This document shows, piece after piece, positions 52,480 to 64,000 of a stretch of 64,000 nucleotides of DNA (its first letter is position 1; the number at the start of each line of letters is the position of its first letter). A model generated the notes under the pieces. That model worked only from the letters and a program-made list of their open reading frames with translations. It searched no databases and was not told where the DNA came from. The stretch is taken from contig JAKZAP010000004.1 in the NCBI GenBank assembly GCA_023053575.1, forward strand, positions 3,825,572-3,889,571, read 5' to 3'. This DNA is from Branchinecta lynchi. Its lineage: Eukaryota; Arthropoda; Branchiopoda; Anostraca; Branchinectidae. The position numbers and the translations under genes are program-made.

Positions 52480-54395
52480 TATGTTTTTATGGCACTTGAG
52501 CTTATTTAAGGGCCATAATGCGATCGTAATGTCTGTCCGCATTTTGCTAGTTTGGAAACTTCCACATGACCTAGGACGATAAAACTTGGCACTCATATCA
52601 GGGACCCAACCGGATTAACTTGGAAATAATCACTTCCCCGATCCGACCATCAATGGGGAAGTGGTAAGAAGGGGAATCCGGAAATTAGTAACATTCATAA
52701 CTTTGGAACGGATGATCGGGCGTTCATTAAACTTGACAGGTATCAAGAACAAATGTCTTGGATGTTCATTGTCAAATTCGGATTGGATCCGATAACTGGG
52801 GGGTGGGGGCTGGAGGGGGATACCCGAAATCTCTTGAAACACTTTTCTAGTTTTTGTCAAACCCCTACCCCTTTCTTCGCACTAGTATAGTTCTGCGCCT
52901 GGATGAGTCATTCTTTGCTTCAATCGTTCGGAGAGAGCAAGAGCAACCGAAGGTCGAAGGGGTTGGTATAATATATTGTTGAACCTTAGTAGGGGTTGAT
53001 GTAGATTAGGGGGTGCTAGGATGATGAAACTTGGCAGGCGTATCAATAACCCGTATCAATGACCCGGCCAAACCAACCTGAAAATAATTAGTTTCCCGAT
53101 CCGACCATCTGGGGGGGGGAGTGGAGGGGGGGGGGGAATTCGGAAAATTGAGTGGTGTGTAACTTTCGAACGGGCGATGGGATTGAAATGAAACTTAATA
53201 CCTGAATAAATGACATATCTCTGATGTCCCATTTGAAGTCTGTGGTGTACTCGACAACTATTGAGGAGTTGGGGGGGGGGGGAGACCGGAAATCCCGAGA
53301 GACGGTTAGAATGGAGGGAGGGATCGGAGTGAAACTTGCTGGGAATAACAAGCATCTGCTCCAGATAAATAGCTTACACATTCGGACTGGATCCGGACAC
53401 TTTGGAGGAGGGGGGTGGAGGGGTGTTTCCCGGAATTCTGCTGATGGCGGTTCTGGGGATTTTCACGATGAAACTTGGGAGGCGTATCAGGGACCCCATC
53501 AAACTGACTTGTAAATACAAATTTACTCGATCCGATAGTCGCGGGGGAGTAGAGGGAAGGGGGAATCCGGAATATTGAGTGGTGCGTAACTTTGGAACGG
53601 GTGATCGGATTTGAGTGAAATTTTGTAATCGAACAGATGAGATGTCTCTGGTGATCTTTTTCATGTCCGGACCGGATCCGACAACAACTGGGGGGGGGGG
53701 ATACATGACCGGCTTAGACTGGGGAGATCGGGATGGAACTTTGTGCGAATAACTAAGAGATCCTCCGGATAAATCATTTACAGAACCGGATTGGCTCATA
53801 AGGCGACTGTGGGGGAGTTTAAGGGGGAGTCCGGAATTCCGGTGATCGCGAGTAAAGGTACTTCCAGGTGTGCTATGACAATGAAACTTGGCTGGGATAT
53901 TAGAAATTCGACAAGATTGGCTTAGAAATCGCTACTTTCTAAATCCGACCAATCCTTAAAATACCAATCATGACCGCAAATTAATAAAAATACTTTTAAG
54001 CAAAATATGCATTTTCATGATCCCCATGAGCCCATTGCCATTTTTGCCTCAACGGTTTTGCTTACAAATGAGGTTCTAGCTCCCTGAAATTGCGCATCTT
54101 CACCGCAAGGCCGAAAAGTACTTTGTATCCGACGAAATCTTCTAGCTACTACCAGGCGGAACCCTAAACAAAGCAGAGGTTCGTCTACTCGAAACGGGAA
54201 ATTACGCGTCAACAATCCAAAGAAGAAACGTACTTGATATAAATGTCGAAACCATATTGAAGACCATTGAACCACCCAACGAAGAAGAGGAGTTCTAGAT
54301 ATGCCCTATACAGTACTTTTTACTTGGTAGTGTATAATAAAATAATATTTGACTCTGTGCCATAATATGAGCTTTCAGCTCTTGTTAAGAATAAA
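52480..54395 (+). repeat. Family D repeat, copy 5
   Basis: Left end TTTTTATGGCACTTGAGC with GCGATCGTAATGTCTGTCCG; right end GTGCCATAATATGAGCTTTC followed by AGCTCTTGTTAA. The internal sub-units with GATGAAACTTGG.AGG and GGGGGAGTGGAGGG are clear. Near the right end is a GATCCCCATGAGCCCAT...TTGCCTCAACGGTTTTGC unit shared with 62880-63260. Confidence 0.75.
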
Positions 54396-55054
54396 CGTAC
54401 TTATTCATCTGCAAAATGTTTACAAGTAAGCCTTGGTCAGTTCAAGGATAAGTTTGAGTGTCTATCAGATAACTCACCGTTAGCTAGGTGTAGGACTAGT
54501 AGGCCTACCACAAAAACGGGCAACTTTAACAACATTGTTCAAGAGCAACTAATGTCGCAGTTTTCACTGTCAAGAGATGCAATCGTTACATTATCCTTAT
54601 CAGTTCTTGTGACAATCAATATTTTTTTACTCCGTCGTTCGGTGTATAATTGGGATTTTCAATTTCTCTATAACTAGCTGAATCGTGATTGAAACTTATT
54701 TATCTTCTTGGTAAATAGATCGGGCGTCGAAACACGTAGACCACTTGGTATTTGTAGGCGGTTCGAGGGGCTTGGGCATGAGGGGGTGAGGACTTCAAAA
54801 TATACGACTCACCAAAAACACAGCACCAGGCGGCTCAAGAAATACTAACGTTCTAAGTTCTAAAATGTTACGGAAATGCCATTGTAGTAATATATAATAA
54901 ACAAATAAGTCACAGGAATTAGACGATGCCGTTCATATCAAATTTCGCTGGAGAGAAGAGAAGCCTCGGTACCAGGTTCTGACAGAATCTACTCAAGACA
55001 AACTAAAGTGAGCGCCGCAGGTGAAATTTTTTCAATCCGAGCAAAATTCAACTA
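54396..55054. other. No gene; repeat H at right edge
   Basis: Nothing coding. GAGCGCCGCAGGTGAAATTTTTT at 55010 is a repeat-H unit interrupted further on by the hAT element; repeat H resumes after 59042. Confidence 0.45.
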
Positions 55055-55062
55055 CTCCTTTA
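55055..55062. other. hAT target site duplication CTCCTTTA (left)
   Basis: Identical 8-mer at 59042-59049. Confidence 0.9.
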
Positions 55063-55832
55063 CAGAGATGGGCGAATCCGAATCCGGATTCGGATTCGAA
55101 TCTAGGATTCGTCCTTTTAGCTGGATTCAAATCCGGATTCGAATACTTAGCTTCCTAGGCATGATTCGGATTCTGATTCGGATTCCAAACCTTCAAATCC
55201 CGAATCCGCTCGAGTTTTAGAAAATTGTGCTTTCCTAGCATTTTCGTAAAAACCGACAACCCTAGTAATCCGCTAGGGGTTTACAATTCCCAATGGAGAA
55301 AGGCATGCCTGAAGGTTCAAACGAATTCAATTTTCAAGGGTAATTTGCCTTGTTTTATGGAATTCACTTAGCGCTGGTGCCCAACCAAGGTCAGGTAGCC
55401 AAAAACGGAAGCAAAGATAGGGAGCGCCGGCATTATGCCGTGAACTACGGTGAACTAGCATTGGTACCGAAGACTATTTAAAAATAGTCTTTGATTGTGA
55501 CTATTTGTGATTGGCTTGGTTTGTTGGAAGTATATTGGAGTATGACAGATAATAGTGAGGTGACGGTTATGGGTTCTGACACAGACGATGAAGTTTAAAC
55601 TGTAGTTTCTGGCCGGTCAGCCACACCGTTGAATCCAGCAAAGCAACAGCTAAATGATAGCAAGAACAGATAAAAGCAAGAACTGCTGTCTCCCTATCTC
55701 TGATATACAACCCAGCTGAGTCGAATCGACTCCCGACGCAAAGGAGCGGAGGTGGAGCTTACCCAGGACATCAAAAGTCAAACCACCGAGGAAGAAAAAT
55801 CGAATGGAGGCAGAAGTGATAAGCCCGTTTAC

Positions 55833-56089
55833 ACTGGACTGGACGCGGAAACAGCGGTTGCCGGCTCATCGATTCAGACAAGCTTTCGGGGGTTGACAAG
55901 AAAGTTCAGAAGCAATTAAGAATGTATCGAAATATGCAGAAACTGGCATTTGATGCAAAGCAGATATTACGAATGTGTCAGTATCCAGAACAAGAAGAGA
56001 TAAATTTCATTCCAGGTATTTGCTCTCAACTGAGAATACCAGATGAAAACAGGCAGATTCTTAAAAAGAAATGCCGTGGCTTAGAGGTT
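55833..56089 (+). pseudogene. Coding-like fragment inside the hAT element (unknown)
   Basis: About 85 open codons ending at TAG 56087-56089, with a protein-like composition (LIDSDKLSGVDKKVQKQLRM, then MQKLAFDAKQILRM, INFIPGICSQLRIPDENR). It has no upstream start, since TAA precedes it at about 55828. No family was recognised. It may be a transposase fragment or a captured host exon. Confidence 0.35.
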
Positions 56090-58281
56090 TAGTAGGCTGA
56101 GTGGAAATGAAAAAATATTAAGCAGATGGACCGTTATAGCCTACAATAGGCTTCTACTGTGACAAACTAACCAGAAACTATTTTGAATTAAATAAACAAA
56201 ACTAGGACTCCTATGTGGGTCCTAGACAAACTAGAGCCCATATGGCAAGGTCTCAGTAAGAAAACCAAAGACTTTTATTTGATGGGAAAATACGCCGTTG
56301 ACATCGAATTATTTCTAAATAGTGAACTAAAAGACAAAAGAGATAGACCAGGTTGGGGCGAACTTTCAATTAACTGCGGAATTAAAAGCTAACTTACTAA
56401 ATCGAAATGTGTTCAATTATACATTTGGAAAAAAAAGAAGAAAAACAAAAAATATACACTCACATACTGGTAGCAATTAATTTGGCTATTCCATGCTATT
56501 CTACCTTTTCAGTAATTTCAGCAATCCTCGCAAGCCTTAATTATGTTAGCCGTAGTTTACACTCGTCTGACAAAGTTAAAACTAAAGATGTTGAAACTCA
56601 ATGGGTCATGACTTCAGTGAGTGCGCTTCAAATCCCGGTTTGTCATTGTATGGTTCTCCCCAGAGACATATAAAGGAATATCACAGGGGATTTCATTCTC
56701 CGTAATGATGGTCATGGTATAACAAAAGCGATTATGATTGACCATCATCAAGTTCACTTTTGTTTTTCGCATCACTAATCAGACGCCAGCGCTACTCAAA
56801 CAAAACCAACGCCATTTCCTTCCCGTGTGAACAGGCCAGAACATCCGTCTCGCTAGTGGCTACGTTTTTTTCTTCGTAAATGACTCAAGCGTGTAACGGC
56901 GGAGACCAACGAGTATACACGGGCGACCAAGAAGGCTCTGTATCGGCCCACCTCCGCTCACTTTTGTCGGAACATTTTTAGTCGGTGGATGGATGAGAGA
57001 CCATTGTTCTTACTCGTTATTTGTTCTTGATGATAGCCAGTATGGTAAAGTCGAGCTCTGGGACTAGCGCGTCGGGGAAGGTATCCCGCAGTATGAAGTG
57101 TCGTCTGTGTGTCGAAGTAACCGAGATCAGCACTTCGGGAACAACAACATCTAATTTCCATTTCCACCGCCATTTGGAGGTTAGCATATTATGTTAGATT
57201 AGTCGCCATTTGTCTTTTGGATTTTACTTTTGGCGTTCATGTCGCGTTTAAATGAAACTTTGTGTGTTAAATATCTGCTTTTAAAAGCAGATATCTTCAC
57301 CTTGGTTGCAATTCTAAGCTCATTCGAGTCTAGAAAAGATATGTCATAGCTGTAAAATTTTGACTCGGTATTGCAGTAGCCTATAACGGTTCTCTGCGTA
57401 AAGTCACTCAGTCGAAAAGTCCTGTTTGTCAAATTGGCTCGGCCGTGCTGTTTGCGAAGCACGCATAATCAGCGAGCCGAACATTTTTAACCACTGTACC
57501 GACTCAAAACATAGTGTATCTTGCTCACAACTACTCCTACCTCTGTTGCAAATTTTCGATAAGTAAAATTGTCATAACAGCATTGCATCCCTATCTCAGT
57601 TGGTAACTGCAGCAACTAACCCCCTTGCTCATCGCCTCCCTCTCTTTACGCCCAATTCGGCTGTGACGGTATTCCTAAAATCCTTCCGTCCACAGGATGA
57701 CTAATTTGACAGGGGTTACCCACTCTTCGAGTTTAGTGTAAGGCAAGTTTTCAGTGCCCAGTCAGTGCAGGTACCGGTTGCCACTTGTTAAAGTATTAAA
57801 ATCATCAAGTTTGAGGATAAATCGCCTAATTTATCGCCAGCATCGCTGATTTCGACGGTTGCCAGGGAAGGGTGCACAGCAAGTGCCCGAGAGTGGATAT
57901 CCCCTAGCTCCTTCGAAATGTTAAATTTGCGGAAGTCCACCTTCGGAAAAGCTGTTCCTTGGGAATATTTTGGATTTATTCTTTCGTTTTGGTTTTCTGT
58001 AGCCTATCACAACAAACCTGAGATTCGCGCATGTTTCTGTTGACGCATCCGTACCAGTAAGTGAAGTCGAAGCTGAATGCGAATCATATTTGATAGTGCA
58101 AAACAGATATATTAGCTGCATATTTATTAGAGCTATATTCTTCCCTTCTTGGTAACGGTAACTCTCCAGCTTTAGCCTATTTCTTTGTCGGTTTCATTTG
58201 ATGTGGGTACGGGTCATATGGTTATAAAGTAGGAAAATAAACAAGTGCAGTTGAAAACAACTAACTGGACAATTTCCTCGT

Positions 58282-58482
58282 TTGAAGTTTTTGGCAGTTC
58301 ATTGTTCAGGTTCTGATGTGGAAAAACTTTTCTCGATTGCTGGGGCCATCGGCCGAGCAAGAAAAGCCAAAATCAGTCCCATTACGGTTGAAGCTCTTCT
58401 CGAGCTCTTCTGTTCAAGAGGGAGATGGAAAAAAATTATGAGATGGGAGATGGTCTTTCAAACAGATTTGGAGCTAAGATAA
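58282..58482 (+). pseudogene. hAT transposase C-terminal dimerisation remnant
   Basis: KFLAVHCSGSDVEKLFSIAG followed by RARKAKISPITVEALLEL matches the ER.FS.AG...+..++SP..VE.LL.L signature of the hAT C-terminal dimerisation domain. The frame then runs into unrelated residues. The catalytic RNase-H-like core was not found, so it is a relic. Confidence 0.75.
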
Positions 58483-58599
58483 CGTGTTATCCCCAGATGA
58501 CCCATCTTTCCCCCCCCCCCTCCCGTCTTCCATGCGTCGGTCCGAAAGGAATACTGGCAATAAGTTTTCCCCATATCCCGCTAATTCTTCTACCCAATT

Positions 58600-58750
58600 T
58601 GTACGTAGTTTCATTCCATAATTTATTTCTGGTAATTTCGTAAGTGTATTAGTTAATTTGTTTCTTGTGTGTCTGTGTATTTTGTAAATTTGTATTCCTT
58701 TTCTAGCTTTTAGCTATTCGGATTAAACTTGATTGATTGATTGATTGAAA
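58600..58750 (+). repeat. LINE-type 3' tail with (GATT)n
   Basis: A T-rich stretch ending in TTGATTGATTGATTGATTG (58731-58748) then AAAAAAAG. Resembles the 3' end of a non-LTR element with a tetranucleotide tail. Confidence 0.5.
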
Positions 58751-59049
58751 AAAAGGTAAAGGTATCAGCACTAGCCTTGACAGGCCAAGCTGTCAAGGGA
58801 GATGGTTCAGTGACAAAGCAATTAGTGCCTTGTTTATTAGTGTAGCCTGTTCTTCTTTTTTTTTGTCATCCTTCATTCAGAAACTATAACCTGTTATACC
58901 AGTATATTCGACTCAATTTGTTAAATCCGGACTCGAATCCGGATTCAAATCCTCAGCTAAAATGGTGGATTTGGATTCGTACCTAGCCCTGAATTCGGAT
59001 TTGGATTCGAATCCTTTGATGATCAGATTCGCCCATCTCTGCTCCTTTA

Positions 59050-59500
59050 CAACTCCTACCTTTTAATGTAGCTTAGACTCCAAATCTGGAGCTTAAAACC
59101 CCGAATAAATAATCCACACTTCAACTAAATAGAAATAGGGTAGGACTACGAAAGAGTCGCAGGCAGATTTGTTAAATCGGACTTTATTCGGCAATACTTC
59201 CTACACAAACTCTTGCTTTTAATGCGGCTCAGATCCCAAGCAGCAGCTTTTACCATATGTAACCTACCTAAAACAAGTTTAAACTCAGTGCCGCAGGCGA
59301 TTTCTTTGTAATCTGACCTTTTTCTGGCATTTCTAGTGGCTGCAATCTAAGGCCTAACACCTCACCTAAATTACGGGCCAGTCAATCAGATAGCGAGTAG
59401 GCGACAATGAAAGACGGCGCAGGTAACTTTTTGCGAAATGTTTTAAAGGCATATCACATATCTGTCAGTTCCCCGATAACCGCAAACGGAGTGGGATTTT
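59050..59500. repeat. Repeat H units
   Basis: CAGTGCCGCAGGCGATTTCTTTG (about 59288) and AAGACGGCGCAGGTAACTTTTTG (about 59412) continue the array that the hAT element interrupted at 55055. Confidence 0.5.
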
Positions 59501-61045
59501 GGTTTTGTCCTCGTTTTTTCTTGTTTTTTTTTCTATACCAGCGATTTCATTTTATTCCAGGTAACTAGGAAGGGTCTAACCTGTGCAGTTTTTACGGAAA
59601 GTGTGGACCTTAGGCCAGACTAATGAATATGACATTACATTTTGGAAAGCTCCGTAGAACTCTTGCCTGGGGCCAATAAGGATGGTGTTTGCTTGTCCTC
59701 GAGCCAGAGCCTACGGTGTGCGAAGTGAAGTGGAGTTACATAGCTGATGTCAGAGAGGACTATCTGAAGCTGTGTAGCGAACCTTTCGTTTCATCATACC
59801 ATGTTTCTGCTTTCGACTGGAAAGGTCCGTTCTAGCACGCAAGCAGGCAGGCACCAGTTTCAAATTGAACATGGACTAAAATCTATAAGTGTTAGTATAT
59901 GCGGCACTAACCCGGCCCCACGCCAACATTCTTTGAGTGATAAATAGAAAAATCTAAAGAAACAAAATAGTGGCTTTTTCCCACGGGTCCGAAAAAGGTG
60001 CCATCTATTGTTTCTGTCCATGTCTGTTCGTGATTTCAGCTGAGTTTATCATTTGTTGTTTTGCACTTGGGTTTGCGGTAGAGAAATGGTATTAGATGTG
60101 CCCCTTAAACTTTAAAAGTTCTCTTATTGCTAAAGAAACTAGAGCTTATCCTTTGCTCATTTCTAAGTGGTGACGTTCGAAAGTTGGCCTACGGCAAAAA
60201 AGTCAACTTTTGAACTAAGACAGGTATCAAAGCATGTGTCATCCATTTTTGTGTACAAAAATTCCTTCATGAGATATACCAGTTTGAAAATTTAAAGGGG
60301 TTGACAACTTCAGTAGTAAGGTACACACTGAAACAAAAAATAGGCGATACCAGTTGTGAGACATGTAGGGGACTTGTAAACAGCAGTCGACTGTTAGCTC
60401 ATAATCATCTTCGGCAATGAGGGGTTTGCAGCTTTTACTAGTTGGTGTACCTGTTACTTGTTTCCGGTGTATTCGATGGTAAGAACAATTTGGTTCCCAA
60501 TTGTAAGCTATGCAAGGGACTGTAAGTAATAATCGGATGTTATGCTACAATAACCTTCAGCGACGAGGGGTTTAACAGCTGGTGTACCCATTATTTGTTT
60601 TCGGTGAACTTGATATCTATCACGGGAGAGGGACATGTAAGTAGGAATCGGTTCACGAGGGGCTAGAAATTTTTGCAAATGGGTGCACATTGTATTTAAT
60701 TTCTATAAATCTGACGGTAAGAAAGTTTGTGTCGATGGTCTATCGTTGTAACCTAGGATTAACTGTTTACGCAACGGATACAAAAAAAAAATGTAAAACA
60801 ATGAGGTAGTTTCATAACAACTAAGAAAAGTTACGGATAGCCTTATAATAGCAACTAGATTTTATAAGATATCAACTGACTGCAAAGTCAATTTAGTCCC
60901 TTCTTCTAATCTTTTGTTGTTGTTTTTACAAATCTGAACAATAGCTTTTGATCATGTGGTGATTCTTTTTAGAATATTCCGCTTTAAAAGCTTCGATAAG
61001 TTGACAACTTCAGCATTTAACCGACAGCGAAGAAACAAAACCAAT
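59501..61045 (-). mobile_element. Family C repeat, copy 3 (reversed)
   Basis: Read on the minus strand, it starts at GTTTTGTTTCTTCGCTGTCGG (about 61038) and runs through CCCTCGTGAACCGATTCC and AAGCTGCAAACCCCTCATTG to GGACAAAACCAAAATCCC near 59505. It contains one coding-like unit only and lacks the terminal GTGTTGC palindromes. The frame at 60690-60508 is broken. Confidence 0.7.
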
Positions 61046-61690
61046 GTAATGGCATTTATGTCACTCTGTCAAGTTCGAAACATACGACTGTCATTCTAAC
61101 AAGCTCAAAGTACACGATATTTCGGAACGTAATATATGCCTCACATGGCAAGCTCAAAACTTACGGCTGTCTCTAGTAGACGACTAGAAAATCTATTCGT
61201 AAAACACAACAAGAAACGGGTCATTTTCAGGAAAAATTCGCGGTTGATGTCATTCTGGCAACTTCCATACGACTGATTCTGAAAAAAATGAGAACACGAA
61301 AGTGTGAATCTGACAAACTTAAAACATACTACTAAAATATATAGGGAACAATACGACCAGAAACAGGTCATTTGACTTACCAACTCTTTTGTCTGCCTTT
61401 ATCTGGGAAGGTCAAAGCTTACGACTGTCTCTAATTTGCGACTAGAAAATCCCTTCGTAAAGTACGACAAAAACGGGGCTTTCCAGCGAAATTCTCGGTA
61501 GAGGTCATTCTGGCAAGCTCAAACATACGACTTTCATTCTGAAAAACTCAGAAAACACAACTGCGAATCTGAAAACATACGAATTGAAATTTCTTCGTAG
61601 CCATACAACTAAAAAATATGTCATTCTGAAAACCTCAAAACATACGACTGTCATACTGACAAGCTCGAAACATACGATTGAAAGTAGATT
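61046..61690. repeat. Higher-order tandem repeat (about 265 bp; about 30-bp sub-units)
   Basis: The basic motif AAGCTCAAAACATACGACTG followed by TCATTCTGAC recurs many times. Larger blocks starting at about 61148 and 61412 (TTACGACTGTCTCTA, GCGACTAGAAAATC, TTCGTAAA) align with each other, giving a period near 265 bp. Confidence 0.8.
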
Positions 61691-61694
61691 CTCT

Positions 61695-63345
61695 AGAGCA
61701 TGGGGGGGTGAGTCCCCCCCCCCTAGCTAGACCCTCCTTCGAACCTCCCCTGCCCCTAAGCTTGCCATACCACAAACTTTTGCAAGACCGATTTCTACTT
61801 CCCCGCACAGTGTCGAGATCCTTCCTGGATCTATATATATGGTGCCCTTAGGACCTATGCTCATCCTGCCCGCCAGGTTTCGTCATAATCCTCCTCTGTT
61901 TGGCAATAAGTTAGGGGGGGGGGCCGGAAGTTCGGTGATCCTGCTAGTTCGGTTCTTCCATATGTGCTAGGACGATGAAACTTGGAAGGCATGGTAGGGA
62001 CCCGAAAAGATTGACTTGATAACAGTCGTTCCCCGGATCCGACCACCGTGGGGGGAGTGGAGGGATGGGAGCCCGGAATCTATACGTGTATTAGCGCACC
62101 CGTGGATTTTCCCCACTGCTTGATATTCTCTATGCACTTTTGCTACACATCACCATTAGCAAAAGAATCTCAGAAGGATTTTGCGCCACTCCTCGGTATA
62201 AATTTATTGCGGATTAGCTCAGGAAAAGTTTAAAAATAAAAACTTCTGGTTTTATGTAAAACAAAATTGAATAAAAACAGATCGATATCATTGTGTCTTC
62301 TCTTCTAACGCATAACAGTTGTCTGTCCCAGGTTCTCTGGCAAGAGCGGTTTTCCGAGCTCGGGGAAAATCGTTGTCACCAAACCGTATACGAATAGTCC
62401 TAGAAGCAGCGCCAAAAATAACTCCGTGTGCCGTCGCCGAAAACACTTCGTTGCGCCGCCGTTGGGGTCGGCGGCGGAGGACCGTAGGTAACATTCTGGC
62501 ACCGGGTCCTTTCACGTGAAATGTTTCAAATTCTCTTTCTATTGAGCTTCATCTTCCAAAGGCACCAGGCTGTTGCTCTGTTTTTGCCATCAGCAAGTGC
62601 ACTAGCCGAACGAGTCTACTAAATCGAAATAAAAGGTTCTGGAGCCTATCTATGAACTTAATTTATATGTCCTTTGACAGAAAGAGTCCTCCACACCAAA
62701 TTTAACAAAATTGTCAAATTCGCTTCCTGTCCGGATGGAGAGATGGACAACTTTTACGAAGTCATATTTATCCTGTCTCATAGCTTTTGGGATTCCAAGA
62801 GCTGGAAGCTCATAAGGAATCATGTGCGGGGTCACCGGAATTCCGGAACCCACCCTCCAACTACATTTTAACTCCAGGATGATGCTCAAAAACTGAATTT
62901 TAGCAGCCTTAAAGTGCGTTTCTTAACCGAAAAGTAAAAAAATACTTTAACCATACGATATATATTTATGATCCCCACGGGCCCATGATCATTTTTGCCT
63001 CAAGGGTTTTGCTTACAACTGAATTTCTTAAAGTACAAACAATAATTTTGAGCAAACTATACATTTTAATGATTCCAGCGAGCTTATAATCATTTGTGCT
63101 TCAAGAGTGTTCATTACAGATGAATCTTTAGCGCCTTAAAGTGCGGATCATCATGGCCAAATGCACTAATAAAATATTTTTTACGAACAATACATTCTTG
63201 TGATTTCCAAGGACCCATGACCATTCTTATCTCAAGGGTTTTGCTTAGGAATGATCACACAAACCCACGAATTGACTAATTCCTACTTTAATCCTCGGAC
63301 CCAGTTTTACAAGTGCAATATGAGCTTCCAGCTCTTGTTTTTATG
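61695..63345 (+). repeat. Family D repeat, copy 6, with family-E-like and tandem segments
   Basis: D blocks at 61860-62100 (GGACGATGAAACTTGGAAGG, CCGACCACCGTGGGG) and an E-like tail at 62676-62800 (CCACACCAAATTTAACAAAA, CTTTTACGAAGTCATA). The D right terminus is at 63310-63341 (CAAGTGCAATATGAGCTTCC followed by AGCTCTTGTTTT). A GC-rich repeat-K-like island lies at 62400-62500. Confidence 0.65.
62880..63260 (+). repeat. Tandem repeat, about 120-bp unit
   Basis: Three degenerate units with TGATCCCCACGGGCCCATGA, TTTTTGCCTCAAGGGTTTTG and CTTACAACTGAAT; one further unit is in D copy 5 at 53985-54080. Confidence 0.75.
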
Positions 63346-64000
63346 GTATTGTAGTTTCTGTAAATAGAAATTAAATGCTTATCTTCAAAAACATTTTGAC
63401 ATGACCCTAATAAAGTCGTACGATTTCACTTGTTGCATGGGTAGGTTAGTTGGATTGTTAACGAATTATGAGAGTCGGGAAAAATCCTAGGTCATCTACA
63501 CATGGTTGAGCGCGTCATTAGGATATGGGTCGAAATCCAGAATGGTGGTACCAGTGGCGTAAAATTCCGATGGCACTAAGACTCTGCTACAGTAGGGTAT
63601 GAAACAGCATTTCCTTTACCCCTAACCACCAGTTCACCTCGTAGTGGCCGGATTTGGTATGGACATCTAAATGTCACACCATATCAAGTTTCCCAAAACA
63701 GGTTAAACCAAAAACAGGTTACAGGTTTGTTTCCTTCCTCGAAGTTGAACAAGAGGACTGACAGCCTGACGAGGACCCTTGCCAAGAAGGGCCGAAATAT
63801 CGCTGATGGAGAATCGTAGCTGACGTATCCGTTGAAAACATTGTTAGAATAAACATACATCAACAGAAGTTGGTGAACAAGTTTGATAGTTCAAAACGGA
63901 TACGTCAGCTGAATTTTATTGTTCAGCTGTTATAATTTTTACACCGAAATCATGGAGTTTGGTTATCCAACCGAAAACCAGGTTTTTCGATTTTTCGATT
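63346..64000. other. No gene; hammerhead-like repeat at 63765
   Basis: CAGCCTGACGAGGACCCTTG followed by CCAAGAAGGGCCGAAATATC at 63767-63806 matches the 50.5-kb inverted pair and has the intact CUGAnGA...GAAA order. Nothing else recognised to the window end. Confidence 0.5.

Larger units (their letters stand above)
55063..59041 (+). mobile_element. hAT transposon with decayed transposase
   Basis: The terminal inverted repeats are CAGAGATGGGCGAATC and GATTCGCCCATCTCTG (two internal steps imperfect). The 8-bp duplication CTCCTTTA on both sides is diagnostic of hAT. Subterminal regions are dense in CGAATCCGGATTCGGATTCG-type repeats. The interior keeps a transposase C-terminal dimerisation remnant (58282-58482) just before the right end, as expected of the family, but the rest is broken. 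The element is 3979 bp, near an autonomous size. Confidence 0.9.

Noticed and set aside
56407..56673. 88-codon plus-strand frame in the hAT
   Set aside because: No transposase motif and AT-rich composition; likely chance.

Overview
This window is eukaryotic, almost certainly from an invertebrate animal. It has intron-split genes with consensus GT/AG sites, a long LTR retrotransposon, non-LTR and hAT remnants, and many kinds of interspersed and tandem repeats. A zinc-finger-associated (ZAD) domain gene, a family best known from arthropods, and a pancreatic-type lipase point to an arthropod. The species cannot be fixed from sequence alone. No tRNA, rRNA, CRISPR or prokaryotic operon is visible.

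Two protein genes can be assembled by eye, both on the minus strand. At 0.7-6.9 kb, exons at 6840-6681, 5377-5267 and 4314-3429, and a probable one at 981-730, join in phase. They give a ZAD zinc-finger/AT-hook nuclear protein whose 3' end lies left of the window. At 46-51 kb, four exons (51038-50843, 48750-48602, 46940-46692, 46198-45995) join in phase into the catalytic core of a secreted lipase. The first and last parts of that gene were not found. A possible tiny two-exon gene lies at 45228-45386 on the plus strand.

The rest is a deeply nested transposon landscape. At 9.9-18.6 kb, a palindrome-ended repeat (family C) is split by an LTR-like insertion with a CCAT duplication. That insertion carries two 20-bp minisatellites and a family-D repeat, which is itself split by a second family-C copy. 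At 19-21.9 kb lie tandemly built family-E repeats. At 22336-35749 is a nearly intact Ty3/Gypsy-type LTR retrotransposon: 475-bp LTRs with one mismatch, gag, protease, RT-RNase H-integrase and a CAGG duplication. It sits inside a LINE reverse-transcriptase remnant. Its protease reading frame is split by a 3.2-kb non-autonomous hAT element with an 8-bp duplication, which in turn carries a reversed family-E copy.

From 36 to 44.7 kb there are family-D and E repeats, a foldback element, a Harbinger-like MITE and a head-to-head pair of D elements. After the lipase come another D element (52.5-54.4 kb), a 4-kb hAT element with an 8-bp duplication and a transposase C-terminal relic (55063-59041), a reversed C copy, a 265-bp higher-order repeat and a final D element.

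The most interesting signals are the retrotransposon's expression signals: a textbook TTTAAAC slippery site with a stem-loop 6 nt downstream, then an in-frame TAG before pol. Also notable are the palindrome-ended family C with its repeated open frames, the hairpin-ended family D, and hammerhead-ribozyme-like motifs at about 49.2, 50.5 and 63.8 kb.
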